From positions 368,159-432,158 of the forward strand of contig LSYV01000039.1 of assembly GCA_001584585.1 (NCBI GenBank): DNA of 64,000 bases. Direction: 5' to 3'. A program made the translations under genes and the position numbers. A model generated the notes under the pieces. That model was not told the DNA's origin, did not search any database, and saw only the letters and a list, made by a program, of their open reading frames with translations. This stretch comes from Gonium pectorale (taxonomy: Eukaryota; Chlorophyta; Chlorophyceae; Chlamydomonadales; Volvocaceae). This document shows, piece after piece, positions 27,001 to 37,133 of the stretch; the first letter of the stretch is position 1; every line of letters starts with the position of its first letter.

Positions 27001-30000
27001 GGCGCTGGAACAAATGAGCCCGCACTGCCCTCAGGAAAGCACCGCACAGAGTCCTTGCCTTGTATGCGACTCCGCTGGGCGCAGCTTGCTTGAGCTCCGG
27101 AACACCGTAAGAAGGCGCGTCAACCGGTCCCGGTTGCTCAACTTTTTATCCACGCTGCCTTCTTCAGCGGTATGCGCTTGATGCGGCGGATACGCGAGCG
27201 GCACATCATCCGGATGCAGCCACAACTTGCCAAACTGGCCCAATTGTGGCTGTACCAGCCCCGGGGCGGAGTCTCCCAGGCGCGAACCGGCGACTGCACT
27301 GGCCGGCTGGCGGGGCAGCACTTGGAAATAAACCTCCCCGTGCGCTCGCGCCGAAGCTGATTGCAGGAGGGCCGCGTAGCAGGTATTGACGTAGCGAGAC
27401 GACAGGCATATATCCGTAAGCACCGCCACCACCAGAACCTCTGAGTGCTGCGCTGATATGCCCCCAATCGAGGGCGTGTGCTCGGGCAGGAGCAGGCCGC
27501 GCGCTGTCACCTGTCAGGCGGGCGGGGACATCGTATTCGCTGAAGTGCGATCGCCAATATTTTCTCATAGAAGTAGACGAAGAGCACACAAGCACAGTCT
27601 TTGTATACGTGCAAACCAGTCAGGCCCATATTACAACGCCATGGGAGGGTCACTTACCATGGGGCACTGCACCTGCAGCTTCGGCACGAAGGCCGCCATC
27701 GAGGACGGAAGAGGCACCTTGTTGCGCGTGCAGCTATCCATCACCAGGGAGTGCAGGGACGTTGCCGGCCTGGCCACATCAGGCGATCTGGCTGCCTGGG
27801 TCTGGAGCTGAGACATGCGCTTCACATACTGGGCGACCGCAAGCAGGAGGGGAGGGTGCGTGAAGGAGATCTCAACCGGCGCCAAGTTCACGGTGTAACG
27901 CGACAGATACGACGAGATTGGGGCGTCTGGATAGATGGAGCCGGTGGACGGTGACGATTTGGGCCCCAAGTCGAAGGGTCCCTGCCGCGACGTCCCGGCG
28001 CCAAAGTCCATCTTTGTGCCGTACAAAGCCATGCTCTCCGGCTGGGCACGTACGGTCACCAGGTGGCTAGATGGGGATGTTGCAGTGCCGAGCAGAGACA
28101 CCTTGAAGCTTGCAGCCTGAATGCATTTGTGTTGGTAAGGGTCATGTGAGCAGTGCGTCAGCCGGCAAAGTGTTGCCTGCAGTTCCGCACTAGCAATAAA
28201 AACCCAATAGAAAGCCAAGCGCGACACGGACTTGATGCATCTTAAAGCACATGGAAGGCAAGATGGACATTGTGCATCACCCTTATCCACTAGAAAGCAT
28301 GCCAACATCGCCCTCGGGGCATACCTCGAGCTTCAGTTGGTGCGCGGAAGGCATGTAGAAGTGAATTCCCTCTAACACGACCGCTAGGACGTCAGCGCCG
28401 CGCTTCGGAGCCTCCCCGGCGAGCTTGTCCGCCACCGGGCCCGAGTCGGCGGCCGCTGCTCCAAGCCCCGCGTGCTTATCGTGCTTGTTGAGAAGCTTTA
28501 AGCCGACACGAGGGCAAGAGATGCGCAGGCTAATCACAGAGTGCCCAGCGTTCCGCCGGGCGCCAGTTCGGCCCTCGGTGAAGACAAGCTCGTCTGAGCC
28601 TGCGTCCGCTCCGTCATCCGCCTCGCCCTCCCCGTCGTCCATGGTCGGGATGGCGTCAACAAACATGGTGATAACGCCCATGTCCTCCCAGCGCTCCTTG
28701 GCGTGCGGATTGTCAGCCAGGTACTTGGAGTGCCACAGCGCAACGAAGATTCGGTAGCACATGATCTGGCCAAGCGTGAGCTCGGACTCCAGGCGCACAA
28801 GCTGAGCGCGTAGCTCCCCGACGGCCTTGACGCTGCGCGCGGCTGGCTGGCAGACCTGGACGTCCACCGGCCAGCTGCGCAAGCCCTTCCCGGCAGGTGC
28901 GCGTACGGCTTCACTGGGAATCCTGGGCCGCGTAAAGCGACCCCAGATCACGGCACCCCACCCAGCAGAGGCACGGCGTGGGGCTCCCTTTCCGGCAAGC
29001 TCCTCGTCGCGGGCCGCTGCTGAGGGTTGCTGAGCGTCAAGGTAGTCAAGTTGATTGAGCGAGTATCGCGGCAGCTCCCGGGAATGCAGGAAGCCCTGCC
29101 GCACGCTGAGTAGCTCCTTGTAGCAGCGTATGTACTCCGCACGGCGTGCCATGAAGTCGCGCATCTTGCGCAGAGGGTAATGCTGCCTGCGCCGAACGGT
29201 GTGCAAAATTTTGCTAAGCGGCGGTGCTCGTTTTAGGACCCAAACATTCGAGTTTTAGAAGGGCGCCAATCGAAGAGCGACGGTTCCGTGAATTATAACA
29301 GAGGTGCGGCACACAAGGTGAGACGCTCTTACCCCACCTAAAAAGGGCACACGGGCGTTACACGCATACTACCATGGCAGGTCGGGAGCCAGTCGGGTCG
29401 CGTGGCCTTCAGCCCTTCTATGGGGAGCCTGTAATCTGTATCTGTACCTGCAGTCAGCGATGATCGCGCGGCCGGCATGCTGCCACCACGCCACTGGCGC
29501 TTGCTTGATGCTTGCCGACGGCCGCAGCTTCCAGTACTGGCAGTACTTCTGGTAGGTCGAAAGTCGGTCAACCATCCGCAGGATGTGCACGGCAGCTTCG
29601 GGCGTGAGCTCAGGCAGGAACGCCTTCAGCGTCACGGTCACGTGCACCATTAAGGGCACGGCTGCACCGCCCCCGCCGCCATTCGACGCCTCCGCAGCAG
29701 CTAAGCCGGCGCTGGAGCCCCGGCACTCCGCACTCGAAGCCACTTGCCTTTGCGGTGCCCGCACCTCGCGCTGTGAAACGCTTGGGGTGAACGACCGCAA
29801 ACCCAAGTTATGGCTGGAGTGTCGAGGAGTGGTAGCTTCTGACAATGCTCCTTGGTTGCCCTTCCGCCCGTCCTCTCTTAGCGTTGTCGACCTTGCGCAT
29901 CCCGAAGGCGGCTGCTGTTGGGCCCCGCCGCGGATGTCGAAGGCGCCGTGCACCATCACGGCAGGAGCCTGGGCTCCGGACCGGCCGGCACGAGCCGCCA

Positions 30001-31538
30001 GGCCCTGAGCCATGCCGCCTGGTGACTCCACATCCAGCGACACTTCCACTTCCATACTCCATTGCTGTAGGATGACGTACATGGAGTCCCACTCCGGTTC
30101 CGGCGCAGCAACGCCAGCTCCTGCACCACCCGCGGGAGCGCTGAGGGGATCGAGTGGCAGCTGCGCCAAGCGGACGCGTTTCCGCTGCTCGGCAAACCCA
30201 CGAGGCGCTGGACACTGAAGCATACGACGCTGTGGCTGGCCCTGGAACACCATGGACTGCACTGCCGCGCGGGGTGCTTTAGACAGGAGGACTAGGCTGA
30301 CGCCTGTGACTGCCACGCGGGAAGCGTTGCAAAAACGGACGCAGGCCCCTTCGCTAGCTGCACCAAAGAAGCCGCCGTGCACTGCCTGCAACCACCTGGC
30401 TGCGCGAATCCCACGCCACCACCGCTCCAGGCGTTGCTGAGCAGCCACAGAAGGACCTACGCACGACGATGGTGCAACAGAATTACGTCGTGAGAACATC
30501 GCTGAATCTGGTTTCCAGCAGTAACCCAGATGACAGACAGTTGGCAACTTGCAAATCCTGGAAGAGAGATGCTCACCGTTTGTGCTGCTGGCTGCGCCGC
30601 CATGCTGCGCAGGTGCTTGTGATGCTGGCACAGTCCCATAGACGCCAGCGGAACCAGAGCCGCTACCACCGGGTGCCACGCGGTCTTTTGCGCTGACAAC
30701 TGGTGACAGCGACAGTGAGCGGACAGCCACAGCTACAGCATCAGCAGCGCCCGTCTCGGCTTCCTTCATGACCGGCACCGGATCCCCGGTCTGCACATAC
30801 GTAAGCTGCACGTCGTCAAACTGCACAGCAACGTTGCGCAGAATGAGGGCTGCCAGGAAGCGCAGCAGCCGAAATTGGCGCGCCCGCCATCCCGCTGACA
30901 CGCCCTGTTGAGGCCCCAGCCATAGCAGGCTCTCCAGCTCCTGTAACTTGCTGCTGTTATGCCGACCCTGCAGTGCTGCGCCGGTCTGCATCCGTTGCGG
31001 CAAAGGACGTCAGAGGGGGTCAGCACGGGCAGAAGCGGGCGGTTCTCTGTATGTAACTCAATGCAGCTGTCGTCGTGTAACACCGCACCTTGGGCGCCGT
31101 TCGCCGCTGCTGAACCCTCACGGTCAAGCCGGTTACGCGCAGCGTCCACGGCTGCGACGCGGTCGCCCATAGCAGCTGCAGGCATTTGATGGAGACCGCC
31201 GGCACGGTGACCGGTCCGCCGTCAAAGCTCAGGAGCCGCGCTGGCAGCTGGAGGTCCGTCAGGAGTACACCTGTGCAAGGTACACATGGAGGGAAGAGAT
31301 GAGGGCCAGCCCCGTGCAGCGGATTCAGACCGTGCGCCACATGGACATCGTCACGTCTATCACCTCCAGGGCATGCGCCCAGCGCCAAGCCGTCCTGCTC
31401 CGCGACGACCTCCGCTCGCCGCAGCAGGAAACGCAGCAGCGCGATCAAAGCATTTGTAACAGTATTAGTGCTCTTAAGCAAATATGCCGACAAGGTCGCA
31501 AGGACCGTCGGCACAAGGAAAAGCAGCAAGAGGCCCAT
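1..31538 (-). CDS. VPS13: Giant VPS13-family bridge-like lipid-transfer protein, 3' end beyond window
   Basis: VPS13 proteins form a long hydrophobic groove that moves phospholipids between membranes at contact sites. The reading uses 65 exons whose codon phases agree from the ATG at 31538 to position 1 (about 22.35 kb coding, about 7,450 residues). Family marks, N to C: a chorein fold; the WW-type motif AWWQHAGRAI followed by FMARRAEYIRCYKELL; VAB-type beta repeats such as YAPFWVDNRTGFDLVF and YLIRNTTGLTIEY; the conserved PFAWDEP; ADGPTRVL; a block containing ALQLDNQMLEATNPVVL; and the C-terminal GLAKATLGMVLRPVAG block before a PH-like start. Usual VPS13s are about 3,100-4,400 residues; the excess comes from low-complexity insertions. 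Family assignment is secure, but individual exon edges and the exact first exon are not. The protein is probably at ER and organelle contact sites (inference). Which plant or algal VPS13 subtype it is cannot be decided here. Confidence 0.9.
3702..3742 (+). repeat. TTGACGCGG 9-bp tandem repeat in a VPS13 intron
   Basis: Four perfect TTGACGCGG units (3702-3737) plus a partial unit, immediately before the donor of the intron at 3645-3748. On the coding strand an unspliced transcript would add Val-Asn-Arg repeats. Confidence 0.9.
6109..6184 (-). repeat. Dispersed repeat copy 1 (about 75 bp)
   Basis: Read on the minus strand this starts CTATGGCAGGTCGGGAGCC and ends CCTGTAATCTGTATCTGT. It shares core words with copies at 29,372-29,447 and 39,391-39,464: GGTCGGGAGCC, TCG(G/C)GTGGCCT-type middle, and CTGTAATCTGTATCTGT (one base differs in copy 3). 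It lies inside the VPS13 intron 6066-6283. Confidence 0.75.
6676..16433 (-). other. VPS13 segment D: VAB (SHR-BD) repeats with large insertions
   Basis: Exons: 16433-16180, 16059-15781, 15616-15414, 15218-14796, 14666-14514, 14469-14198, 14038-13858, 13708-12805, 12740-12417, 12319-12204, 12092-10449, 10261-10184, 10085-9930, 9726-9435, 9307-8985, 8826-8523, 8456-8220, 8068-7657, 7552-7330, 7184-7046, 6928-6676. The VAB domain binds adaptors that target VPS13 to organelles. Repeat-type starts are visible: RYLIQNMTGMLMSYW (16433), APFWVDNRTGFDLVF (9726 exon), KYLIRNTTGLTIEY (7552 exon) and PPYMVLNRC followed by PFAWDEP (6928 exon). Exons 13708-9930 interrupt this with about 1,075 residues of Ser/Pro/Ala-rich and amphipathic-helical sequence, a lineage-specific insertion by inference. 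Confidence 0.82.
16587..20175 (-). other. VPS13 segment C: conserved region ahead of the VAB domain
   Basis: Exons: 20175-19975, 19738-18826, 18730-18657, 18586-18489, 18354-18066, 17827-17473, 17400-17244, 17118-16954, 16793-16587, all phase-consistent. Exon 19738-18826 contains SNEIELCHTLIQWPYLTEM, a middle-region type block. Exon 17400-17244 gives LAIVLCDDKPKSYGAPDIL and the next exon STGRWEHLMEPWPAEVHL; the 'fresh/dispute of D-x-P...FGAPDVL' type stretch and the WEPLxEPW motif are widely conserved in VPS13 just before the VAB domain. Short exons (74-98 bp) alternate with introns of about 80-240 bp. Confidence 0.8.
20275..28116 (-). other. VPS13 segment B: groove-forming middle region
   Basis: Exons: 28116-27658, 27510-27059, 26813-26609, 26374-26004, 25842-25650, 25227-23734, 23598-23479, 23247-22164, 22094-21967, 21802-20884, 20808-20648, 20557-20522, 20436-20275. 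The translation is alternating beta-strand type sequence with disordered Ala/Ser/Pro inserts, as expected of repeating beta-groove units; the 498-codon exon 25227-23734 begins VSDHQARFKRQVFKEIWL. The exon ending at 27059 keeps phase only with a GC donor. The 12-codon exon 20557-20522 is inferred from phase and is the weakest here. Segment 23247-22164 contains the strand-rich run ALVLNVRSLTLCVPGGSLAL. Confidence 0.75.
28325..31538 (-). other. VPS13 segment A: hydrophobic N-terminus and chorein domain
   Basis: Exons in reading order: 31538-31364, 31270-31089, 30985-30577, 30456-29448, 29186-28325. The first exon begins MGLLLLFLVPTVLATLSAYL, a membrane-anchor-like helix, instead of the amphipathic first helix usual in VPS13. 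Exon 2 (VLLTDLQLPARLLSF, then SQPWTLRVTGLTVRV) has the strand spacing of the chorein_N domain. Exon 3 continues with LILRNVAVQFDDVQLTYVQ. Exon 4 carries an Ala/Ser/Gly-rich insert and ends with AWWQHAGRAI; exon 5 holds FMARRAEYIRCYKELL and VRLESELTLGQIMCYRIFV, the conserved helices after the chorein core. An upstream non-coding first exon cannot be excluded. Confidence 0.85.
29372..29447 (+). repeat. Dispersed repeat copy 2, abutting a VPS13 splice donor
   Basis: Plus-strand sequence begins CCATGGCAGGTCGGGAGCC and ends CCTGTAATCTGTATCTGTAC, adjoining the left edge of VPS13 exon 30456-29448. The last bases are the reverse complement of the donor GTACAGATAC, so the repeat tail supplies the 5' splice site. 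Orientation is opposite to copy 1 relative to the gene. Confidence 0.75.
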
Positions 31539-32397
31539 CACACGACTAAGCCCCCCATCCTTTTAGGCCAAAGCGTTTCAAACACATGTGACGACACACA
31601 TCTTACAATGCAGGCAGCAGCCCTGTCGTCTGCAACCGCCACATTGTGCAAACCGCACGACGTACACTTTCTTCGCCCCTTGACTTTGCTTCTATCATAC
31701 TTAAAAATATACAAACTGCGGGGAATCCTTTCAATTGCGAACATATAGCGTGGGGACGCTACCTGTGCTCTAGCTTCTGGGAGCTCTTACAAGCATTGTC
31801 TACCGGAAGCCGGTCTACTGCGATATCGCATCGCATAAGCTTAGGAAGAGACTGCAGAGCCGTGTCGCGTCATAGTAAGCTATCAGCTCAGCTCGCCTTG
31901 AGCCAGTACGCTAACCGGGCTTGCTTAGAGTGCATCGATCCAGTAGCACAGGAGCAGTTTCTGTGGGACGAAGAGGCGGTCCTTGCATGCCGGGACTTTC
32001 AACGGTGGTCAGCAGGTCCCTGCGGCGTGGAATGGCTCTGTGAGGGACCTTCCTGGCTTCATGGTGGTAGGGCTTGCCAGGCACGCACTACGCCAAGGCT
32101 TTGCCGACGCCGTGGCACTTCTTCGTTGGACCTGGACGTCAAGTACATGGCAAACGGGGAAGCATCTGATGCGGGCTCTACCGGGCTCTGCCGAGGTATG
32201 GCGATACCCAGGGCGGGGGATCGACGCCGTGGGTACTCACATCGTGCTCTGGCCTTTTCTTTCATAGTTGGGTCGGCAACTAGCTGAGGTCCTTAGGGTA
32301 TATGCAGTCAGGGTAATACCAGCAAGACGGGTGCCCCCAAGCTGCTGCGCGTACGCGTTTGTCCTCCTCTGGCATCACCGTCTTCTATGCTACGCAG
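31539..32397. promoter_or_regulatory. Divergent intergenic region, VPS13 / RAP-domain gene
   Basis: About 860 bp separate the VPS13 ATG (minus) from the first coding sequence I can support for the RAP-domain gene (plus). It must contain the 5' ends of both transcripts. An AT-rich stretch, ttaaaaatatac near 31,700, is a possible TATA-like element but its direction is unclear. Open reading frames here (for example 31,646-32,287) have no recognisable domain; part may be an upstream exon or transit-peptide exon of the RAP gene, and an Ala/Ser/Thr-rich start beginning MQAAALSSATATL at 31,608 is one candidate. Confidence 0.4.
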
Positions 32398-35300
32398 GTC
32401 AGCTGCCATGTCCGTGAACTGGCGATAGAGACACGGGCGCACCCAGCGGTGCAGGCAGGCGGGTGTAGTCTGGATCCGCGGGGAGCAGCCCTCCCACGCT
32501 GCCCATCAGCTGTTAGCTCAAGTCACGAGGTCATGCTGCAGCGACATTCGGACCCAACAGGGCACAACGAGGCCGTTGACATGACGAGCCCGACGGGCCC
32601 GCCGCTCAGGTCCACGCCTTGCGCATGTAGGAGGCGTGTCCGCACGGCATGTCAGCTCGGTGGCCTTACGCGGCCGCGGGTGCTTCAGCCACAAGGCAGC
32701 GGCGCGGCGCACCTTACGTCAGCTGGCGGCGTAACGGGAGCGCAGCATGGCGGTGGCTTCTCGGCTCAACTCTGGAAGCAAAGCGGCGTCACCTGGGTTG
32801 CCTCAAGTACTGCGTCGCGCGGCCTCCACGGCATGGTTAGCGTCATGACAGCGGCTGAGTCCGCGCGGGACCTGCTGTCGGCGGTGACCAATCCGGTGTC
32901 GCACAGCGAGCTAGCTGCGCACCTATTGCGGGACTACAGCCTGGAGCTGTTCGATGCGCTGACGGGGCTGGTGCTGACTCATGTAGAGGAGCTCGGCGGT
33001 GAGTACCGGCGTCGTTTCGTGGTCTGGAGCCGCCTTAAGCCTATCGCACACGGGGCTGTCGTACCAGTACGCCACGGGCAGCTGGAATTCCCCGACATTA
33101 CGTCGATGATCTGAGCGGCTCATATACCACCGGTTAAGCATGATGCCGAAGATGGCTCTCTCGTCGCCCTGCGTAGGGATGGAGCTTAGCAATGTGCTCT
33201 GGGCCTACACCACGGTGGGCCATCGGGACATGCGCCTCGCAAACGCGGTTGCACAGTCATTGCTGGGCAAATTGTCGGAGCTGGGGTCAGCGGAGCTGGC
33301 AAACGTGCTGTGGGCGCTTTCCCGTACGGGCATCTACGACCCCCAGTTCGTACTCGCCGTGTCGGAGCGTGTATGGGATGCTCTGCCCAGCGCATCACCC
33401 CGGCAGCTTGCCGCCATTCTCCAGGTGCGGCCTCAGGAAACGCATGCTGGTTTATAGTGAAGATGACCGTACACATTGGCAACATTGCCGGGTCTGCGTA
33501 TAGCACCTATGTGCACCAATATACGAGCGTGAAGTAGAACCCTTCTTCGGGATGAAATTTACGCTGTGCATTATCCTGAGGTCATCCACGCTTGCTCATG
33601 ATTGGAATGCGCTTTCATGGTCACGCACCAGGCTTACGCCTGGTTTCGGCAGCGCGACCCAGAGCTGGAGGAAGACGAGGATCTGCTGCGTAGCATTGCG
33701 GCCAAGGTCCGCGCGCAGGTGGCCGCCGCCAGCGCCACGGATCTCGCGCTTGCGTTGTCCTGCATGGCCCGCCTGCGCCGCGCCGACGGCGCGCTGCTAG
33801 CAGAGGCATGCGCTGCACTGCGGCGCGAGGTGGCCACCACGCCGCTGCCTGTCCTGGCGGAGGCTACTTGGGCGTGCGCTTTGCTGCAGTATCGGGAGCT
33901 TACTTTCCTGGAGGCCGTTGCGATGCGGGTAGCTCAGGCGGTGCAGCAGGTCACGGAGCTTACGCCGGTCCCTCCGGCGATGGCGTCGGGGGTTCGCAGC
34001 ACGCTTCCGTTGCCCCTGAGGCAACGTAACCATGGGGCGGACCGCCGCGGCGCCTGGACTTCCACAGGTGACAGCGCGGCTTCAAGCCTAGCGCGCGGAC
34101 CCGCAGAGCAGGCGCAGAGCCCAGTGCAGCAGGACACGAGCCGCTCGGGAGCAATCAGCATGAGCCGGGCAGCACCACCAGCGCTGTCTGCGTCCATGGG
34201 TGCGGGTGATGATGCGCGCGAGAGCTTCAGCGCTCTATGGCCCACGCACATGGGTCCCGGTGGCCATGTCAACCCATGCCTTCTGTATGAGCGGTTCAAC
34301 CCCGCCCTGCCGGACGAGTGGTCGGCTTTCGCCGGGGCCCCGTTGAGCACTCCTGCAGCAGCCCCATCCCAAGAACCCGCGCCCACAGCAGTCAAAGCCG
34401 CATCTAAGCCGGCAGCGCCGCCAGGGCCAGCGCCTGATGCAGGTGTAGCTGGTGACGCCGCTGCGCTGCAGGACGGTGACGTACTATCCAAACTGCTATG
34501 GTCCTACAGCGCCCTACATTGCTACAGCGGCCCGCTCTACACGCTACTGTTCCGGCAGCTGCCGCACCTGCGCTTTGACCGTACGAGCTGGTCCGCACTG
34601 GCGCGGCTGCTGGGTTCGCAGCTGAAAGCCTACGAGCTGCAGCCTGGGAGCGCCGCCAGTAAGCTCCGGGGCATCGGACATTGATGCGCATCTCGTGCGA
34701 GCCGCCGCCTGTTTACACTGTCTTGATGTATGTCCTGGGCCATCGTTGCGCACCGAAGATCTCTGGGATGGTCTGAGTCCCACACCTTGCCTAACTCCTT
34801 CCTGCACGCAGAGCACATCAAGCCGCTGGAGGCGGAGTCAGCTACCGCGTGGGGGCGCCTGCTGCGCGCGAGAGAGCCGGCGCATAAGCTGCCCGCGTAC
34901 CTCCTGCCCGCGGCGTTCGTCGCCTTTCAAGCAGAGATGGACGGGCGTGACGATGCTCCCTCGGGCGGCCACGGAGGTCAGGGACAGCACGCTGCTCTCC
35001 ACCTGCCCGGTGTGGCGCTCAGCAGGTGAGCACGGCGCCAACCCAATCAGTAGGTAGCGCTGAGGCGCGGGGCAGCTGGCTATTCTGTGCCTGCATTGCA
35101 AGAACGCGCAGCTAATGTGGGTCTAATCCTGCCCTGTCCCCAGTGGCCCTTGAAGGCATTGAAGGCATTGCGAGACTATATTATCGCGGAGATTGTCCAT
35201 GGCATTCCAATACCCGACGCCCTTGCGCAGGCGCGCACTGGAGGCCGAGGTGGTGGCCGCGCTGCGTGCGATGGGCCTCAAGCTGCGGCCCTCGTCGACT

Positions 35301-35882
35301 GTGGACGGCATGCTCCACATGGATCACACAATGCCGTGAGTCCGCTGGGTCTGGAAGCGACCTACGGGGGCGTCTACTCCAGTGGCGTGAGCAGCGTGAT
35401 CGCGTTTCTCCTACGCGTCCTCGCCGTCAACTCTAATCGTCCATGCGCGCGCTCTTACTGAAGCATGCCCAGCCGCCTCCTGATGTACATGCCTATTACT
35501 TCAATTCTCAGTATACTTTTCTCCGCTTCTTCTTCACAGCATCAACGGCCTGAGTATCTGCGTTGAGGTGCTCTCAGCGGCCTGCTGCACGGCGGAACCG
35601 CCCCACTGGCCTATGGGCCCGGCCGTGTGCCGCCTGCGCTCACTGGTCTTCCGCGGGTGGACCCCGCTGGTCGTGCCTTTCAGCGAGTGGGAAGCACTTT
35701 CAGCCGAGGAGACGCCAAGCGGCCCGGAGGTCACACAGCCGGCCGAAGGCGGCAAGGTGGTCATGGCGCAGCAGGCAGCGGCGGCGGCGCAGCAGCGATA
35801 CCTGCGCCGGAAGCTCGAGGAGCTCCTGGGTGAGGAGCTGCCGCCTGTGCAGCAGCTTGCGCCGAAGCGCCGCATGGGCTAG
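32398..35882 (+). CDS. RAP-domain helical-repeat (OPR/FASTK-like) protein, N-terminus uncertain
   Basis: Probably a nucleus-encoded factor that binds and matures chloroplast or mitochondrial RNA. Exons: about 32398-32998, 33177-33424, 33632-34658, 34812-35025, 35231-35335, 35540-35882 (TAG), phases consistent, about 845 residues as modelled. The second exon has the helical-repeat pattern ELSNVLWAYTTVG ... ELANVLWALSRTG typical of algal OPR/RAP proteins; exon 3 repeats it (DLALALSCMARL, VLAEATWACALLQY, VLSKLLWSYSALHCY) around a 200-residue Ala/Pro-rich insert. The last two exons form a RAP domain: AALRAMGLKLRPSS, then GLSICVEV, RLRSLVFRGWTPLVVPFSEW and a YLRRKLEELLG helix. The canonical 'D' pair of the RAP nuclease-like fold is not obvious. 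Start: an acceptor at 32,397 or the in-frame ATG at 32,533; a transit peptide is not placed. Confidence 0.75.
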
Positions 35883-36016
35883 CGGGCATCTCAGCACCCG
35901 CACATCTCCGCACCGGTTGTTGGAGGCAGACAGAACTGTTGCTGGGTAGTTCCCGCTGCGTGCAACACAAGTAGATCATGAGTGCGTTGGTGCTTCGTTC
36001 AGGCACATCGACGCAC

Positions 36017-36044
36017 TGTAACCGCCTGTTGGTAATGCCTGTAA
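36017..36044 (+). terminator. Two TGTAA polyadenylation signals of the RAP-domain gene
   Basis: TGTAA occurs at 36017-36021 and 36040-36044, 135-160 bp after the stop at 35,882. TGTAA is the dominant poly(A) signal in chlorophycean algae, so these probably set the 3' end. Confidence 0.55.
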
Positions 36045-37133
36045 TGCCAGTTACACGGGTTAGGCTGCGACCGGAATTGTGGTCCGTAACGCGCTGCAAC
36101 CGTTCAGTGTCAGTGCGCAGGGTGAGCGAGGTAGATTACCAGCAAGCTAGCGTAGCGGTTTCGTCGCATTGATAAGGCATTTACGGGGGACGGGACTGCA
36201 ATGCAATTTAGCGTTGTGGGGTCTGCCATGGCAGCATGTAACCATAGTTAACATGGCGGCTTGGCTTGTACTGGTGATTCTTGCGTGGTGTCATGACATG
36301 GTACAGACCGGTCCAGGAGCTCGCGGCCTGATCGTAATGCTGTGTCAGGGCTGTTTGGTCACGGAAGCTATGAGCATCCGAATGGAGTGGATCAGGCTAT
36401 CCGTTGGATGCCCCTCCTACAGGCCGGCGTCCTTGCAATGTATACCTTAACAGAAGTTTACTTCAGTGGTGTTGCACAGAGCTATCTGTACAGGGTTGCA
36501 GAGTTGCGTGTGGGTGCTATCCGAGTAACTGGGGGGAAAGGAAAGCAGTATGCGTTGGCGCTGTACGCCCATCCATCCGTGCAGATGATATGGCTAGCCT
36601 ATCGCAGAAGAGTGTCTTGTGCAGCTTAAGCTTGAGTACGCATGTCTTGTAGCTTTACCTTGAGTACGCGTCGCATTTTGTGCGTGGGAGGAAACCCCGG
36701 CAGGTGGGGCAATCCCCTTCCATGCCTTCGGGCCTATCCGCGCTCCTTTGTACCACGACACGCTTTGCTATCAAATGGCCGGGCTTAAAATTCATAACCT
36801 GTCCACCTGCAACTTAGCCCCGGCTACTAAGCGACATAGAGGAAGAGCCATGGCAACGTGCTGCATAGGAAGTGACCCGCGGGTCGGCAGGCAGCGCGAG
36901 CGACAAGGGGGCTTAACAACCTCAAACGCTTGCCTTCCTCCTATTGTATGACATGCAGTTAATCCTTATCGAAATTATCTTCAACGGGTGTGTCATTGTG
37001 TGTCGTCCAATGCCGTGCTGTCAGCGGCGCGTCGCGTGTATTGAGGTCCTTAGCGATACGCTGTCCTTTCTAGCAAGGCTCGCCTTCTGCAGTAACAAAG
37101 GCTTTGAACTGTGAAAGCGCTCCTCACTGTTGA
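36045..37133. other. Intergenic region without recognisable genes
   Basis: Between the RAP-gene 3' end and the CNNM ATG. Short open frames (for example 36,342-36,629) lack domains, splice logic or the GC-rich third positions of the neighbouring genes. The right part must hold the CNNM promoter and 5' UTR; I see no convincing core element. Confidence 0.5.

Noticed and set aside
29369..31003. A 544-codon minus-strand open frame as one exon
   Set aside because: Intron 30457-30576 is open in frame but has donor GTGAGC, acceptor and non-conserved sequence; kept as two exons.
31646..32287. A 213-codon plus-strand open frame as a separate gene
   Set aside because: No family features; may be upstream exon sequence of the RAP gene but I cannot support boundaries.
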